Assembly: GCF_947500405.1 (NCBI RefSeq)
Contig: NZ_CANMRY010000007.1
Span: forward strand, 1 to 64,000
Reading direction: 5' to 3'
DNA: 64,000 nt
From: an uncultured Maribacter sp.
Lineage (GTDB): Bacteria; Bacteroidota; Bacteroidia; Flavobacteriales; Flavobacteriaceae
Below, one piece after another: positions 43,701 through 52,583 of the stretch; the first letter of the stretch is position 1, and each line of letters opens with the position of its first letter. The translations under genes and the position numbers were made by a program. Below the pieces are notes generated by a model that saw only the letters and a program-made list of their open reading frames with translations, searched no databases and was not told where the DNA came from.

Positions 43701-44409
43701 AGGCTTTACAGAGGTTAGTGTTATTAATAATGCTAAAGAAAAAATAAAAAACAAAATTACGGAAGGAGAATTAAAAATAGAAAAAGGACTTAGTTATAAT
43801 TTTTCAGGAACATATGAAAATCAATTACACGCAGAGAAGACATTGTCATTTATTGTTCCATTAGTACTTTTAGTTATTTTCTTAATACTATATCTACAAT
43901 TTAAGTCCGTATCAATATCTTTAATGGTATTTACTGGTGTTGCAGTTGCGTTTTCAGGAGGCTTTATTTTAATATGGTTATACGGACAAAGTTGGTTTAT
44001 GAACTTTAGTATAGGAGCTATTAATTTAAGAGAGCTTTTTCATATGCAAACAATAAACCTTAGTGTGGCTATATGGGTTGGTTTTATAGCTTTGTTTGGT
44101 ATAGCTACAGATGATGGGGTGATTATGGCGACCTATTTAAAACAAACATTTGATAAAAATAACCCAAGAAGTATTTTAGAAGTTCGAGATTCTATCTTAG
44201 AGGCAGGAAAAAAAAGAATTAGGCCTTGTTTAATGACAACAGGAACTACTATTTTGGCATTATTACCTATTTTAACAGCAACAGGAAAAGGAAGTGATAT
44301 AATGATTCCAATGGCTATTCCTAGTTTTGGAGGTATGTTGGTGGCATTAATTTCACTGTTTATTGTGCCAGTTTTGTTTAGTTGGTATAAAGAAAGTAAA
44401 TTAAAATAA
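40735..44409 (+). CDS. cusA: CusA/CzcA-type heavy-metal RND efflux pump, with extra membrane segment
   Basis: A 1224-residue inner-membrane RND transporter of the metal-efflux class. The N-terminus ([63 protein letters not shown]) is typical of CusA. Other landmarks are the porter domains, the TM4 region around [21 protein letters not shown], and [20 protein letters not shown] in the second half. It is about 180 residues longer than the usual 1040. A segment at roughly 525-650 ([59 protein letters not shown]) adds three or four hydrophobic helices. It is followed by its adaptor gene; no outer-membrane channel gene is adjacent. Confidence 0.93.
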   Translation: [1224 protein letters not shown]

Positions 44410-44420
44410 AGAGAAGTGTA

Positions 44421-46139
44421 ATGAAAAAAAATAAGCTAAAAAAGTATAGTGTTTATCTTGTTGTTTTAATAACGGGTATTGCTTTAGGTTATATTTTTTC
44501 TGATTACAAACCAGACAATGCTACTAAAGAAGATATGCCTGTGTCCAAGAAAAAAGTTAACTGGACATGCTCTATGCACCCCCAAATAAAAACCAAAGAA
44601 AATGGGAATTGCCCTTTATGTGGTATGAACTTAACAATTATTACTGAAGATGGTGAAATGGAACCGCACCAATTTAAAATGACAAAAAATGCTTTAGCTT
44701 TAGCAAATGTAGAAACTACAACAATAGGCTTAGGGAATTTAAACTCAAACACAATCTTATTGTCAGGAAAAATTACTGCTAATGAAAAAACTAATGCAAT
44801 CCAAACCACTTTATTTGATGGTAGAATAGAAAAATTAGATGTTAATTATGTTGGTCAATATATTAAAAAAGGTCAGTTGCTCGGCTACATATATTCTCCA
44901 GAATTGTATGCGGCTCAAGATAAATTGCTAACATCTGTTACATATAAAGACACTCATAAGAAATTATATAATGCCGCAAGAAATACATTAGGTTTGTGGA
45001 AAATGACAGATGAACAGATTGATGCAATGATTGCTTCTGGTACTCCTATGATGCGTTTTCCAATTTATGCAGATGTTTCAGGAACTGTTACAGAAATTAT
45101 TGCAGCAGAAGGAAATTGGTATAAACAAGGAGATTCCCTTTATAAAGTAGCTAATTTATATACAGTTTGGGGAGTTTTTGATGCTTATGAAAATCAACTT
45201 CTGGCATTAAAAGTAGGGCAAGATATTACTATAACTTCTAATGCTTTCAATGGCGAAGAATTAAAGTCTAAAATAGCATTTATAGAACCCGTGTTAAATG
45301 TAAATAGTAGAACTGTAGCTGTAAGAGTTACGTTAAACAATAAGGATAAACATTTTAAACCGGGAATGTTTTTACAAGGAAAAATTAATGTAGTTAATGC
45401 TGATGAAGAAATGTTAACTGCGCCAAAATCTGCAGTTTTATGGACAGGGAAACGATCTATCGTTTATGTTAAATCAGAGCCCCAAGAACCTGTTTTTGAA
45501 ATTAGAGAAGTAACTTTAGGGGGTGCTTTAGGAGATGCATATATTATTTTAGATGGATTGGTTTCTGGAGATGAGGTGGTAACAAACGGTGCTTTTACGG
45601 TTGATGCAGCTGCGCAATTGCAAGGTAAAAAATCTATGATGTCTAATTCTTTAAGTCAAAGTAATGTAACAGTGTTAAATAATGAAAGTGATAAATTAAT
45701 TTTTAATACTAATTTACAATCAGAGTTACCCAATATAATTAATGTTTATGTTGAATTGAAAGATTTTCTGGTTGCTACAGACTCTCATAAATCTATGAGA
45801 AAGGCAAAAGAATTAATGAGTGTTCTTTTAAGGGTAAATGAATCTGTTTTAGACAAAGAAACGAAACAATGTATAGTTGCTATTAGAACTATATCCGAGA
45901 AAATTTCGAAGTCTAAGGATATTGAAGAACAACGAAAACAATTTAAAAATCTTTCTAAAAATATGGTTGTTATTGCTGAAAATTTAAGTGAATTAGATCA
46001 GCCAATTTATGTGCAATTTTGCCCAATGGCAGACAATAATAAAGGTGCTACATGGCTAAGTTTTAGTGATGAGGTTTTTAACCCTTATTATGGAGATAAA
46101 ATGTTACATTGCGGTAGCGTTAAAATGACTATTCAGTAA
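44421..46139 (+). CDS. cusB: CusB-type RND periplasmic adaptor with metal-binding ends
   Basis: A 572-residue protein. It has an N-terminal membrane anchor (about 9-27). A heavy-metal-binding domain follows (WTCSMHPQIK...CPLCGMNL, with Cys50, Met52, His53, Cys64 and Cys67). Next are the lipoyl/barrel membrane-fusion domains (VNYVGQYIKKGQLLGYIYSPEL; GMFLQGKINV; VVTNGAFTVDAAAQL) and a C-terminal DUF3347-like domain (FCPMADNNKGATWLS...NPYYGDKMLHCG) with Cys, Met and His. The Met/Cys-rich ends point to copper or silver. It starts 11 bases after cusA and links the pump to an outer-membrane channel encoded elsewhere. Confidence 0.92.
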   Translation: MKKNKLKKYSVYLVVLITGIALGYIFSDYKPDNATKEDMPVSKKKVNWTCSMHPQIKTKENGNCPLCGMNLTIITEDGEMEPHQFKMTKNALALANVETTTIGLGNLNSNTILLSGKITANEKTNAIQTTLFDGRIEKLDVNYVGQYIKKGQLLGYIYSPELYAAQDKLLTSVTYKDTHKKLYNAARNTLGLWKMTDEQIDAMIASGTPMMRFPIYADVSGTVTEIIAAEGNWYKQGDSLYKVANLYTVWGVFDAYENQLLALKVGQDITITSNAFNGEELKSKIAFIEPVLNVNSRTVAVRVTLNNKDKHFKPGMFLQGKINVVNADEEMLTAPKSAVLWTGKRSIVYVKSEPQEPVFEIREVTLGGALGDAYIILDGLVSGDEVVTNGAFTVDAAAQLQGKKSMMSNSLSQSNVTVLNNESDKLIFNTNLQSELPNIINVYVELKDFLVATDSHKSMRKAKELMSVLLRVNESVLDKETKQCIVAIRTISEKISKSKDIEEQRKQFKNLSKNMVVIAENLSELDQPIYVQFCPMADNNKGATWLSFSDEVFNPYYGDKMLHCGSVKMTIQ

Positions 46140-46149
46140 TTTTGTTATA

Positions 46150-47427
46150 TTAGACTAAATCTAATATCCTTTCTAAAGCCATCCCTCTTGAACCTTTAAT
46201 TAGTATTGTAGAATTTTTAGGTAAGTTATTTTCTTTTAGATATAATTTAAGGGATTCAAAAGAATTAAACTTTTGTAAATTAGTTTTGGTTTGATTAAAA
46301 TTTTCACCAATTAAGAACACAGAGTTAAAATTTAAATCTTGTGCTAAATCAGCAATATTTTGGTGTTCTTCCTGAGAGGTTTTACCAAGCTCGAACATAT
46401 CGCCTAAAAACAATATTTTTGTATTTTCTTTAAGAGTGCTAAAATTTTCTAATGCAGCGGTCATGCTAGTTGGGTTGGCATTATAAGCGTCTAGAATAAT
46501 TTTATACTCTTTTTTCTCTATTATTTGGGAACGATTGTTTTCTGGAGTATAACTCTCAATAGCTTTTTGGATTGCAGGTAAAGTAATGGAGAAATATTTG
46601 CCAATAACTATAGCGGCACAGCTGTTTGTAAAATTATATTTCCCTATAAGTTTAGTATTAATAATAGTCTTTTCAACATGAATAGATACGAAAGGAGAGG
46701 CACTTAATAGTTTTATATTGTAATATTCTTTTTGTTCTTGAGAAAAACCAAATTTTTGGATATAAGTATCTAGCTTTTCTTTTTGTATAGGGTCATCGGC
46801 ATTTAAGAAAATATTTTTTTTGTTAGTGGTTAAATAATCATATAACTCACTTTTCCCTTCAATCACGCCTTCTAAACTGCCAAACCCTTCCAAATGCGCT
46901 TTTCCAAAATTTGTAATATAACCAAAATCTGGCTCAGCAATAGAACATAAAAAGGCAATTTCCTTTTTATGATTAGCGCCCATTTCTATAACGGCAATTT
47001 CTGTGTCTTCTTTAATAGATAATAAAGTTAAAGGAACACCAATATGGTTATTTAAATTTCCTTTAGTAGCAATAGTTTTATATTGTGTAGATAATACAGC
47101 GTGTATAAGTTCTTTTGTTGTGGTTTTTCCATTACTGCCAGTTATGCTAATGATTTTTGCTCTACAATAATTCCTGTGATAATTGGCAAGTTGTTGTAAT
47201 GTTGTAAGAACGTCATTAACTAAAATAACGTCTTTATTATTAGCATATTCTTTTTCGTCTACAATAGCTAAAAATGCTCCTTTAGAAAGGGCTTCTTTTG
47301 CGTACGTGTTACCGTTAAAGTTGTCCCCTTTTAAGGCAAAGAAAATACTGTTTTTGCTTATTTTTCTTGTATCCGTACTAACTAATTTAAAATCTAAAAA
47401 GTGCTCGTGTAATTCTTGTATTGTCAT
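46150..47427 (-). CDS. murF: UDP-MurNAc-tripeptide-D-Ala-D-Ala ligase MurF
   Basis: A 425-residue Mur ligase. The uracil-binding start is FKLVSTDTRKISKNSIFFALKGDNFNGN, the ATP loop ISITGSNGKTTTKELI, then VIEMGANHKKEIAFLCSIAEPDFGYITNFGKAHLEGFGS and the C-terminal DAYNANPTSMTAAL. It completes the cytoplasmic cell-wall precursor. It reads leftward, convergent with cusB (10-base gap), and follows gldJ with a terminator between them. Confidence 0.95.
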   Translation of the reverse strand: MTIQELHEHFLDFKLVSTDTRKISKNSIFFALKGDNFNGNTYAKEALSKGAFLAIVDEKEYANNKDVILVNDVLTTLQQLANYHRNYCRAKIISITGSNGKTTTKELIHAVLSTQYKTIATKGNLNNHIGVPLTLLSIKEDTEIAVIEMGANHKKEIAFLCSIAEPDFGYITNFGKAHLEGFGSLEGVIEGKSELYDYLTTNKKNIFLNADDPIQKEKLDTYIQKFGFSQEQKEYYNIKLLSASPFVSIHVEKTIINTKLIGKYNFTNSCAAIVIGKYFSITLPAIQKAIESYTPENNRSQIIEKKEYKIILDAYNANPTSMTAALENFSTLKENTKILFLGDMFELGKTSQEEHQNIADLAQDLNFNSVFLIGENFNQTKTNLQKFNSFESLKLYLKENNLPKNSTILIKGSRGMALERILDLV

Positions 47428-47440
47428 GATTCGAAGATAT

Positions 47441-47472
47441 TAAAAAAGCCCTTTTTTAAAAGGGCTTTTTTA
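47441..47472. terminator. Bidirectional-looking terminator between gldJ and murF
   Basis: TAAAAAAGCCCTTTT and AAAAGGGCTTTTTTA form a near-perfect stem with T-runs on both strands. It lies between the gldJ stop and the murF start, so it ends gldJ transcription and murF should have its own start nearby. Confidence 0.9.
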
Positions 47473-47494
47473 ATCTATTTATTTTAAAGAAGTA

Positions 47495-49156
47495 TTATTT
47501 TGCTTTCTTACCTCTTATTGTTTTGTTTTTTGTTTTAGATTTAGAACCAACTCTAGACATTGCACATCTAAATCCAATATAATCTGTAGCCATATATTGT
47601 GGCATATATCTTCTTTGTGCTGGATCTAACCAGTATGCTCTATCTCTCCAAGAACCTCCTTTAAAAACTCTTACTTCATCATTAATTAAAGACGTTCTGT
47701 TGTTAGATTGGTCGTATTGTCTTGTAACTACACCAGCAGAATCTCTTTGTACGGAGTGCTTAGGAGCATCATACATTTTTCTTTGATTTTCATCATCATC
47801 ACTAAATCTATCATAGAATCTTGAAGAACTAGCATCACCATCTCTATAACCTCTATTGTCACTAGAAGAGAAGTTTGTTCTTAAATAAGTTTCTTCTTCA
47901 TCAACAGGAACCATTTTAATTTCTCCTGGTAAATTTAAAGCAACTATTTTTCCGTTTGGTAATGTGTCATAAACAATAGAGTCTCTTAATACGTTTACTT
48001 TACCATCTTTTCCAATAGCAGTTTTCATGTAAATATTTCCTCTGTAGTAGTTAAAATCACTTACTTCATCATCTACTATAGGTCTGTATACATCAGAAAC
48101 CCACTCGGCAACATTACCAGCCATATCATATAAACCTAAATCATTTGGTTTGTAAGACATTACTTGTGCTGTAATATCTGCTCCATCATCAGACCATCCA
48201 GCAATTCCGCCGTAATCACCTTTACCTTGTTTAAAATTCGCTAACTGATCTCCACGACCAACACGTTGTCCGTTTCTAGTATAATCACCATCCCATGGAT
48301 ATTTTTTTCTACCTCTATAGTTATTGTATTCTCTAGTTCCAGATTGTGCTTGTGCAGCATATTCCCATTCTGTTTCAGTAGGTAGTCTATACTCTGGCAT
48401 AATAACACCACTACTCCTGTTTGCAAAAGAGCTAGTACTATCTTTTTTCATCTTTCCTTGTAGAGAATCTATTTGACCGTTATAAACAGATTCTGGTCTG
48501 TTTAAGTAAGCTTCTGTATTAAAAGTACCTGCATCTTCTCCAGTTAAAGCTTTGTATTTAGCATCTTTAGCTAAATACCCTTCTCTCTCTAGCATAACTT
48601 CATTAACTCTGTCAGTTCTCCATTCTGCAAATTGTGTAGCTTGGATCCAGTTAACACCAACTACAGGGTATTCGGCATATGCTGGATGGCGTAGGTAATT
48701 ATTTGTCATAGTTTCGTTAAAACCTAGTCGATTTCTCCAAACTAAAGTATCTGGTAAAGCACCTTTATAAATATTTGCATATTTAGGATTTTCAGGTGGG
48801 TACACACTTTTTAGGTAATCTAAGTATTCTAAATACATAACATTAGTTACCTCTGTTTCATCCATATAAAAGGACTGTACATGCTGAGAAGTAGGAGTGT
48901 TGTTCCAATCGTGCATTACATCATCTTGTACTTTACCTTTAGTAAAGGTTCCTCCTTCAATAAACACAAGGCCAGGAGCAGTTTCTTGCTCTTTAAAGTC
49001 TGAGTTGTATTGGAAACCTCCTTCTTTAGCATTTATTTTCCAGCCGGTAGCTCTCGATACATTCTTTGATGATGAAGATTTTTTACAGCTGGTAACTGAA
49101 AAACTTCCCGCTATTACGGCACATGAGAGTACAACTTTAATAAACTGTTTTTTCAT
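47495..49156 (-). CDS. gldJ: Gliding motility lipoprotein GldJ
   Basis: A 553-residue lipoprotein (lipobox at Cys24, SFSVTSC-KKSS). The formylglycine-generating-enzyme/SUMF1-like fold is visible from FIEGGTFTKGKVQDD and YMDETEVTNVMYLEYLDYL, through YPVVGVNWIQATQFAEWRTDRVNE and YRLPTETEWEYAAQA, to MAGNVAEWVSDVYRP and VFKGGSWRDRAYWLDPAQRRYMP. GldJ is part of the gliding and type IX secretion machinery in the Flavobacteriaceae. It diverges from porV across a 453-base gap. Confidence 0.95.
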   Translation of the reverse strand: MKKQFIKVVLSCAVIAGSFSVTSCKKSSSSKNVSRATGWKINAKEGGFQYNSDFKEQETAPGLVFIEGGTFTKGKVQDDVMHDWNNTPTSQHVQSFYMDETEVTNVMYLEYLDYLKSVYPPENPKYANIYKGALPDTLVWRNRLGFNETMTNNYLRHPAYAEYPVVGVNWIQATQFAEWRTDRVNEVMLEREGYLAKDAKYKALTGEDAGTFNTEAYLNRPESVYNGQIDSLQGKMKKDSTSSFANRSSGVIMPEYRLPTETEWEYAAQAQSGTREYNNYRGRKKYPWDGDYTRNGQRVGRGDQLANFKQGKGDYGGIAGWSDDGADITAQVMSYKPNDLGLYDMAGNVAEWVSDVYRPIVDDEVSDFNYYRGNIYMKTAIGKDGKVNVLRDSIVYDTLPNGKIVALNLPGEIKMVPVDEEETYLRTNFSSSDNRGYRDGDASSSRFYDRFSDDDENQRKMYDAPKHSVQRDSAGVVTRQYDQSNNRTSLINDEVRVFKGGSWRDRAYWLDPAQRRYMPQYMATDYIGFRCAMSRVGSKSKTKNKTIRGKKAK

Positions 49157-49609
49157 AATTAGGACTTGAGTTCAAATTGTTTACCACATTATATGTGCGG
49201 TATTGAAATTTGTATTTAGATTAATTTTAGGCTCACTTTCGGCTAATAAAACGATGATTTGTATATAATATTTTACAGATTGAAAATATTTTTGAAATCA
49301 TTTTAAATTATAAGCATTAAAAGACGTGGTTTAAAATTGATAACGACTTTAAATCTTTTATAGTATTAAAGAGCTTATTCTTTTTCAATAATGCTGTTTA
49401 AGGAATAATAACTTGTTTTGCGCTGTAAATAGTGGGGTGATGTTCCTTTTTAAATTTTTGAAATATTTTTCTTACATAATTATTTATAAAATGTTAAGTA
49501 ATTATACAAGATATTTTTAAAATGGTCGTTTACCATTTGTATACATATGTTTTAATGTTATTAATCCATAATTATACAGTATTACATATAAAATCAACCC
49601 CTTTATAAA
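49157..49609. other. Gene-free gap between gldJ and porV
   Basis: 453 bases, very AT-rich, with no frame of note on either strand. It should contain divergent promoters for gldJ and porV, though I found no strict TAnnTTTG site. In Flavobacterium johnsoniae porU lies between these two genes; no trace of it is visible here. Confidence 0.75.
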
Positions 49610-50761
49610 ATGAGAAGATTTTCTTTACTTTTTTTACTAGTTTTTGTGACTAAAATAAATGCGCAAGACTCAGACCGTGTAATAACCACGGCAGTTCCTT
49701 TTTTAACAATTGCTTCTGATGCAAGAGCAGCAGGTATGGGAGATATGGGTGTGGCAACATCTACAGATGCTTTTTCTCAACAATGGAATCCAGCAAAATT
49801 TGCATTTGCGGAACGTAAAATGGGTATAGGTGTAAGTTATACACCATATCTAGAAAGTATAATTACAGACATAGCATTGTTAAATGCTAGTTATTATAAT
49901 AAACTAAATGAGCGTAGTGCTTTTGCAGTTAGTTTACGTTATTTTACTTTAGGAGAAATAGAGTTAAGGCAATTTGCAAACGATCCAGGAACCCTTGCAA
50001 AGCCTAATGAATTAGCAATAGATGGTTCTTATTCTTTAAAGCTAAGTCAAGAGTTTTCTATGGCTGTTGGGGGTAGGTATATAAGGTCTAATTTAAAAAT
50101 ACCACAAACATCAGGTTCTGAAGATTCACAAGCGGCAAGTGCTTTTGTTGTAGATATAGCAGGATATTATCGTTCTAAAGAAAAGGCCTATGAGAGTTTT
50201 GATGGTCGTTGGAGAGCAGGTTTTAATATTTCTAATCTAGGAGGTAAAATTCAATATGACGCTGGCGGACAAGAAAATTTTTTACCAACCAATTTAAAGT
50301 TTGGGCTAGGGTTTGATTTTATATTAGATCAAGATAATACTATAGGGATAACATCAGAATTTAATAAATTATTAGTGCCAACTCCGCAAGATTTTAATAA
50401 TGATGGAGAGGTTAATGGTTTAGACAATGACGAATACCAAAATATAGGAGCTTTTCAAGGGGTCTTTAAATCTTTTGGAGACGCGCCAGATGGTTTTGGA
50501 GAAGAGTTGAAAGAGTTTACATGGGCTTTAGGAGCAGAGTATGTGTACCAAGATTCTTTTATGATAAGAACAGGTTACTTTAATGAGAGTGAAGAAAAGG
50601 GTTCTAGAAAGTTTTTTACTTTAGGAGCAGGTTTTAGATTTAATTCTGCTCAGATAGATTTATCTTATTTATTTTCTACTTCGCAGGTAAGAAATCCTTT
50701 GGAAAATACATTGCGTTTTTCTTTAACTTTTAATTTAGGAGAAGAGTTTTATAATGATTAA
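49610..50761 (+). CDS. porV: Type IX secretion outer-membrane shuttle PorV (LptO)
   Basis: A 383-residue outer-membrane beta-barrel with a signal peptide (LLFLLVFVTKINAQ). The family hallmark comes directly after it: VPFLTIASDARAAGMGDMGVATSTDAFSQQWNPAKFAFAERKMGIGVSYTPYL. The C-terminus ends in a barrel strand (NTLRFSLTFNLGEEFY). PorV carries cargo from the SprA translocon to the PorU sortase-like peptidase. A terminator follows, and cdd begins 133 bases later. Confidence 0.95.
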   Translation: MRRFSLLFLLVFVTKINAQDSDRVITTAVPFLTIASDARAAGMGDMGVATSTDAFSQQWNPAKFAFAERKMGIGVSYTPYLESIITDIALLNASYYNKLNERSAFAVSLRYFTLGEIELRQFANDPGTLAKPNELAIDGSYSLKLSQEFSMAVGGRYIRSNLKIPQTSGSEDSQAASAFVVDIAGYYRSKEKAYESFDGRWRAGFNISNLGGKIQYDAGGQENFLPTNLKFGLGFDFILDQDNTIGITSEFNKLLVPTPQDFNNDGEVNGLDNDEYQNIGAFQGVFKSFGDAPDGFGEELKEFTWALGAEYVYQDSFMIRTGYFNESEEKGSRKFFTLGAGFRFNSAQIDLSYLFSTSQVRNPLENTLRFSLTFNLGEEFYND

Positions 50762-50780
50762 AACCTCAGTATAAATTATA

Positions 50781-50812
50781 AAAAAAACCACACAATTGTG
50801 TGGCTTTTTTTT
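50781..50812 (+). terminator. Terminator of porV
   Basis: AAAAAACCACACAA and TTGTGTGGCTTTTTT form a tight stem with almost no loop, followed by T residues, 20 bases after the porV stop. Confidence 0.9.
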
Positions 50813-50894
50813 GCGCTAATTTTAAGACAGCTTGCTATTTTGAAAAAAATATAAGCTAACTTGTATTATAAATTTTAAATAAGAAGTATTCTTT

Positions 50895-51380
50895 ATGATA
50901 AAGAAAAAAGTGAGTTTTGATATTTCTGTCTTTTCTTCTATTAATGAGTTGGAAAATAGAGATAAAAAATTAATGAAACGAGCGATAGAAGCAAGAAAAA
51001 ATGCGTATTCCCCATATTCTAATTTTACTGTAGGTGCAGCCGTTCTTTTAGAAAATGGCGAAATAGTATTAGGTAATAATCAAGAAAATGCAGCATATCC
51101 ATCAGGTTTATGTGCAGAACGTGTAGCGGTTTTTTACGCAGGAGCTAATTATCCAGGAGTTAAAATAAAAGCTATAGCAATTACAGCAACATCAATTAAT
51201 TATAAAGTAGATACACCAGTGGCTCCATGTGGAAATTGTAGGCAAGCAATTTCAGAATATGAAATAAAACAAGAAAGTCCTATAGAATTGTTTTTGATGG
51301 GAGAAACAGGTAAAGTAATAAAATGCAAAGCAATAGCAGATATTTTGCCATTGGCATTTACAAGTAGTTTTTTGTTGTAG
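50895..51380 (+). CDS. cdd: Cytidine deaminase
   Basis: A 161-residue zinc enzyme. YSPYSNFTVGAAVLLENGEIVLGNNQENAAYPSGLCAERVA holds the catalytic CAE (zinc-ligand Cys and proton-shuttle Glu), and APCGNCRQAISEY supplies the PC..C zinc pair. It converts cytidine to uridine in pyrimidine salvage. Length is normal. Confidence 0.95.
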   Translation: MIKKKVSFDISVFSSINELENRDKKLMKRAIEARKNAYSPYSNFTVGAAVLLENGEIVLGNNQENAAYPSGLCAERVAVFYAGANYPGVKIKAIAITATSINYKVDTPVAPCGNCRQAISEYEIKQESPIELFLMGETGKVIKCKAIADILPLAFTSSFLL

Positions 51381-51501
51381 GGTATCCTTAAATAGTTTAT
51401 TATTTAAAGGGATAAAGCATTTTTTAACAAAAGCTATTTTAAAGGTTAATTTTTATCTGTACGTTTTAGTTTATTTTTTTTTATCCATTAATTAATATGT
51501 G

Positions 51502-51509
51502 TATTTTTG
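51502..51509 (+). promoter_or_regulatory. Candidate -7 element upstream of pdhA
   Basis: TATTTTTG matches the Bacteroidota -7 consensus TAnnTTTG, 71 bases before the pdhA start. No clear -33 TTG is seen at the ideal distance, so the call is tentative. Confidence 0.45.
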
Positions 51510-51579
51510 CTCTCTGTAACTGGATAGCCAATAAGTTTATTCAGCCAATTATATAGAATCCTAATTAAAGACCTGATTA

Positions 51580-52578
51580 ATGGAAAAGATTACTAAAGAA
51601 ACCTACCTAAATTGGTACAAAGACATGCTTTTTTGGAGAAAGTTTGAAGACAAACTAGCAGCAGTATATATACAACAAAAAGTAAGAGGGTTTCTTCATT
51701 TATATAATGGACAAGAAGCGGTTTTAGCAGGAGCTTTACATGCTATGGATTTAACTAAAGATAGAATGATAACTGCTTACAGAAATCATGTACAGCCAAT
51801 AGGAATGGGTGTAGACCCTAAAAGAGTAATGGCAGAGCTTTATGGAAAAGTTACAGGAACATCTAAAGGTATGGGTGGTTCCATGCATATTTTTTCTAAA
51901 GAACATAGATTCCATGGAGGACACGGTATTGTAGGTGGTCAAATTCCATTAGGAGCTGGTATGGCTTATGGAGATAAGTACCATGGTAGAGATGCTGTAA
52001 CATTATGTTATATGGGAGATGGTGCTGTTAGGCAGGGTTCATTACATGAAACATTTAACTTAGCAATGCTATGGCAGTTACCAGTTGTTTTTGTTTGTGA
52101 GAATAATGGTTACGCAATGGGAACATCAGTTGCTAGAACTTCACATACAGAAGAAATTTGGAAATTAGGTTTAGGTTACGAAATGCCTTGTGGACCAGTA
52201 GATGGTATGAATCCTGTTACGGTTGCGCAAGAAATGAGTAAAGCAATAGAAAGAGCAAGAAGTGGTGGTGGACCAACTTTCTTAGAAATGAAAACATATC
52301 GATATAGAGGACATTCAATGTCTGATGCCCAACATTATAGAACAAAAGAAGAGGTAGAGGAGTACAAGAAAATTGACCCTATTACTCAAGTTCTAGACGT
52401 TATAAAAGAAAAGAAATATGCTACAGACGAAGAAATTAAGCAAGTGGCTAAAGATGTTAAGGCATTAGTTTCTGAATGTGAGAAATTTGCTGAAGAGTCT
52501 GATTATCCTCCAGTAAACCAATTATATGATATGGTTTATGAGCAAGAAGATTTTCCTTTTGTAGAACATAAAAAATAA
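51580..52578 (+). CDS. pdhA: Pyruvate dehydrogenase E1 alpha subunit
   Basis: A 332-residue E1 alpha chain. MHIFSKEHRFHGGHGIVGGQIPLGAG is followed by the thiamine-diphosphate motif GDGAVRQGSLHETFNLAMLWQLPVVFVCENN and the phosphorylation-loop region YRYRGHSMSDAQHYRTKEEV. With an E1 beta chain encoded elsewhere it decarboxylates pyruvate. The E2 gene starts 5 bases after its stop. Confidence 0.95.
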   Translation: MEKITKETYLNWYKDMLFWRKFEDKLAAVYIQQKVRGFLHLYNGQEAVLAGALHAMDLTKDRMITAYRNHVQPIGMGVDPKRVMAELYGKVTGTSKGMGGSMHIFSKEHRFHGGHGIVGGQIPLGAGMAYGDKYHGRDAVTLCYMGDGAVRQGSLHETFNLAMLWQLPVVFVCENNGYAMGTSVARTSHTEEIWKLGLGYEMPCGPVDGMNPVTVAQEMSKAIERARSGGGPTFLEMKTYRYRGHSMSDAQHYRTKEEVEEYKKIDPITQVLDVIKEKKYATDEEIKQVAKDVKALVSECEKFAEESDYPPVNQLYDMVYEQEDFPFVEHKK

Positions 52579-52583
52579 GTAAA

